64,000 nucleotides of DNA from contig NZ_CP014137.1 of assembly GCF_002291445.1 (NCBI RefSeq), positions 558,001 to 622,000 of the forward strand, given 5' to 3'. Below are positions 63,918 to 64,000 of the stretch, piece after piece. The translations under genes and the position numbers were made by a program. Origin of the DNA: Brenneria goodwinii (lineage in GTDB: Bacteria; Pseudomonadota; Gammaproteobacteria; Enterobacterales; Enterobacteriaceae). The notes under the pieces were generated by a model. The model was not told where the DNA came from. It made no database searches and saw only the letters and a list, made by a program, of their open reading frames with translations. Positions within the stretch are counted from its first letter, which is position 1; each line of letters starts with the position of its first letter.

Positions 63918-64000
63918 TTATTGCGTAGCGCTATCGTGATATTCCTCGCAAGCCTGCAAGGTATTCTGAATTAGGGTTGCCACCGTCATCGGCCCTACGC
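63918..64000 (-). CDS. folD: Methylenetetrahydrofolate dehydrogenase/cyclohydrolase (3' end)
   Basis: Only the last 26 or so codons are inside the window, reading VGPMTVATLIQNTLQACEEYHDSATQ and a TAA stop. The VGPMTVATLI segment is the well-conserved FolD C-terminus. FolD interconverts one-carbon forms of tetrahydrofolate. The order cysS-ybcJ-folD matches E. coli. Confidence 0.9.
   Translation of the reverse strand, partial: VGPMTVATLIQNTLQACEEYHDSATQ

Overview
The window is chromosomal DNA from a gamma-proteobacterium of the order Enterobacterales, most likely a Pectobacteriaceae member (Brenneria, Pectobacterium or Dickeya type). This rests on recognisable orthologues in Escherichia-like blocks (thiMD, fbaB, yegS, trhP-cyaR, mdtABCD-baeSR, ppk-ppx-yfgG, purEK-lpxH-ppiB, cysS-ybcJ-folD) combined with features usual in plant-associated relatives: orphan vgrG islands, a sugar-acid cluster and long-form Pst permeases. 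The genus call is inference. No rRNA, tRNA, CRISPR array, insertion sequence or phage was seen.

Left part (1-13 kb). The end of a peptide-type ABC transporter ATPase is followed by an amidase. A TPP riboswitch then leads thiM-thiD. Next come fbaB, psiE, yegS, the small RNA gene cyaR with its CRP-type promoter, and trhP. Between trhP and baeR, which lie almost together in E. coli, sits an inserted block: yqjG, a GNAT acetyltransferase, a broken HIT-family gene, a small putative immunity gene and a PAAR/pyocin-S/colicin-E3-type rRNase effector of the type VI secretion system (T6SS).

13-24 kb holds the intact mdtABCD-baeSR envelope-stress efflux operon, all on the minus strand. 24-30 kb is a divergent sugar-acid cluster: a YhcH/YiaL-like protein, a gluconokinase and an SDR ketogluconate reductase on one side; a 2-hydroxyacid dehydrogenase, an MFS transporter and a UPF0303 protein on the other. 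The shared control region has a perfect GntR/IdnR-type palindrome and two good CRP sites. 30-37 kb holds nupC, an isolated D-serine dehydratase gene (dsdA), and galR divergent from galTK, with a GalR operator and a CRP site between them.

37-43 kb is a T6SS vgrG island: vgrG with a C-terminal extension, an effector candidate of unknown activity, and two tandem paralogous putative immunity genes whose 3' ends are nearly identical while their 5' halves differ. This and the PAAR-E3 locus are the accessory, most novel parts of the window.

43-54 kb is ion and phosphate physiology: mgtE, yfgG, ppx and ppk, then a divergent three-gene phosphate importer with long permeases and no local PstS. 54-64 kb holds a solitary HTH gene, the sdaC-sdaB L-serine operon with a terminator-like hairpin between the genes, purEK with a PurR operator, lpxH, ppiB, a doxX-like gene inserted before cysS, ybcJ, and the 3' end of folD.
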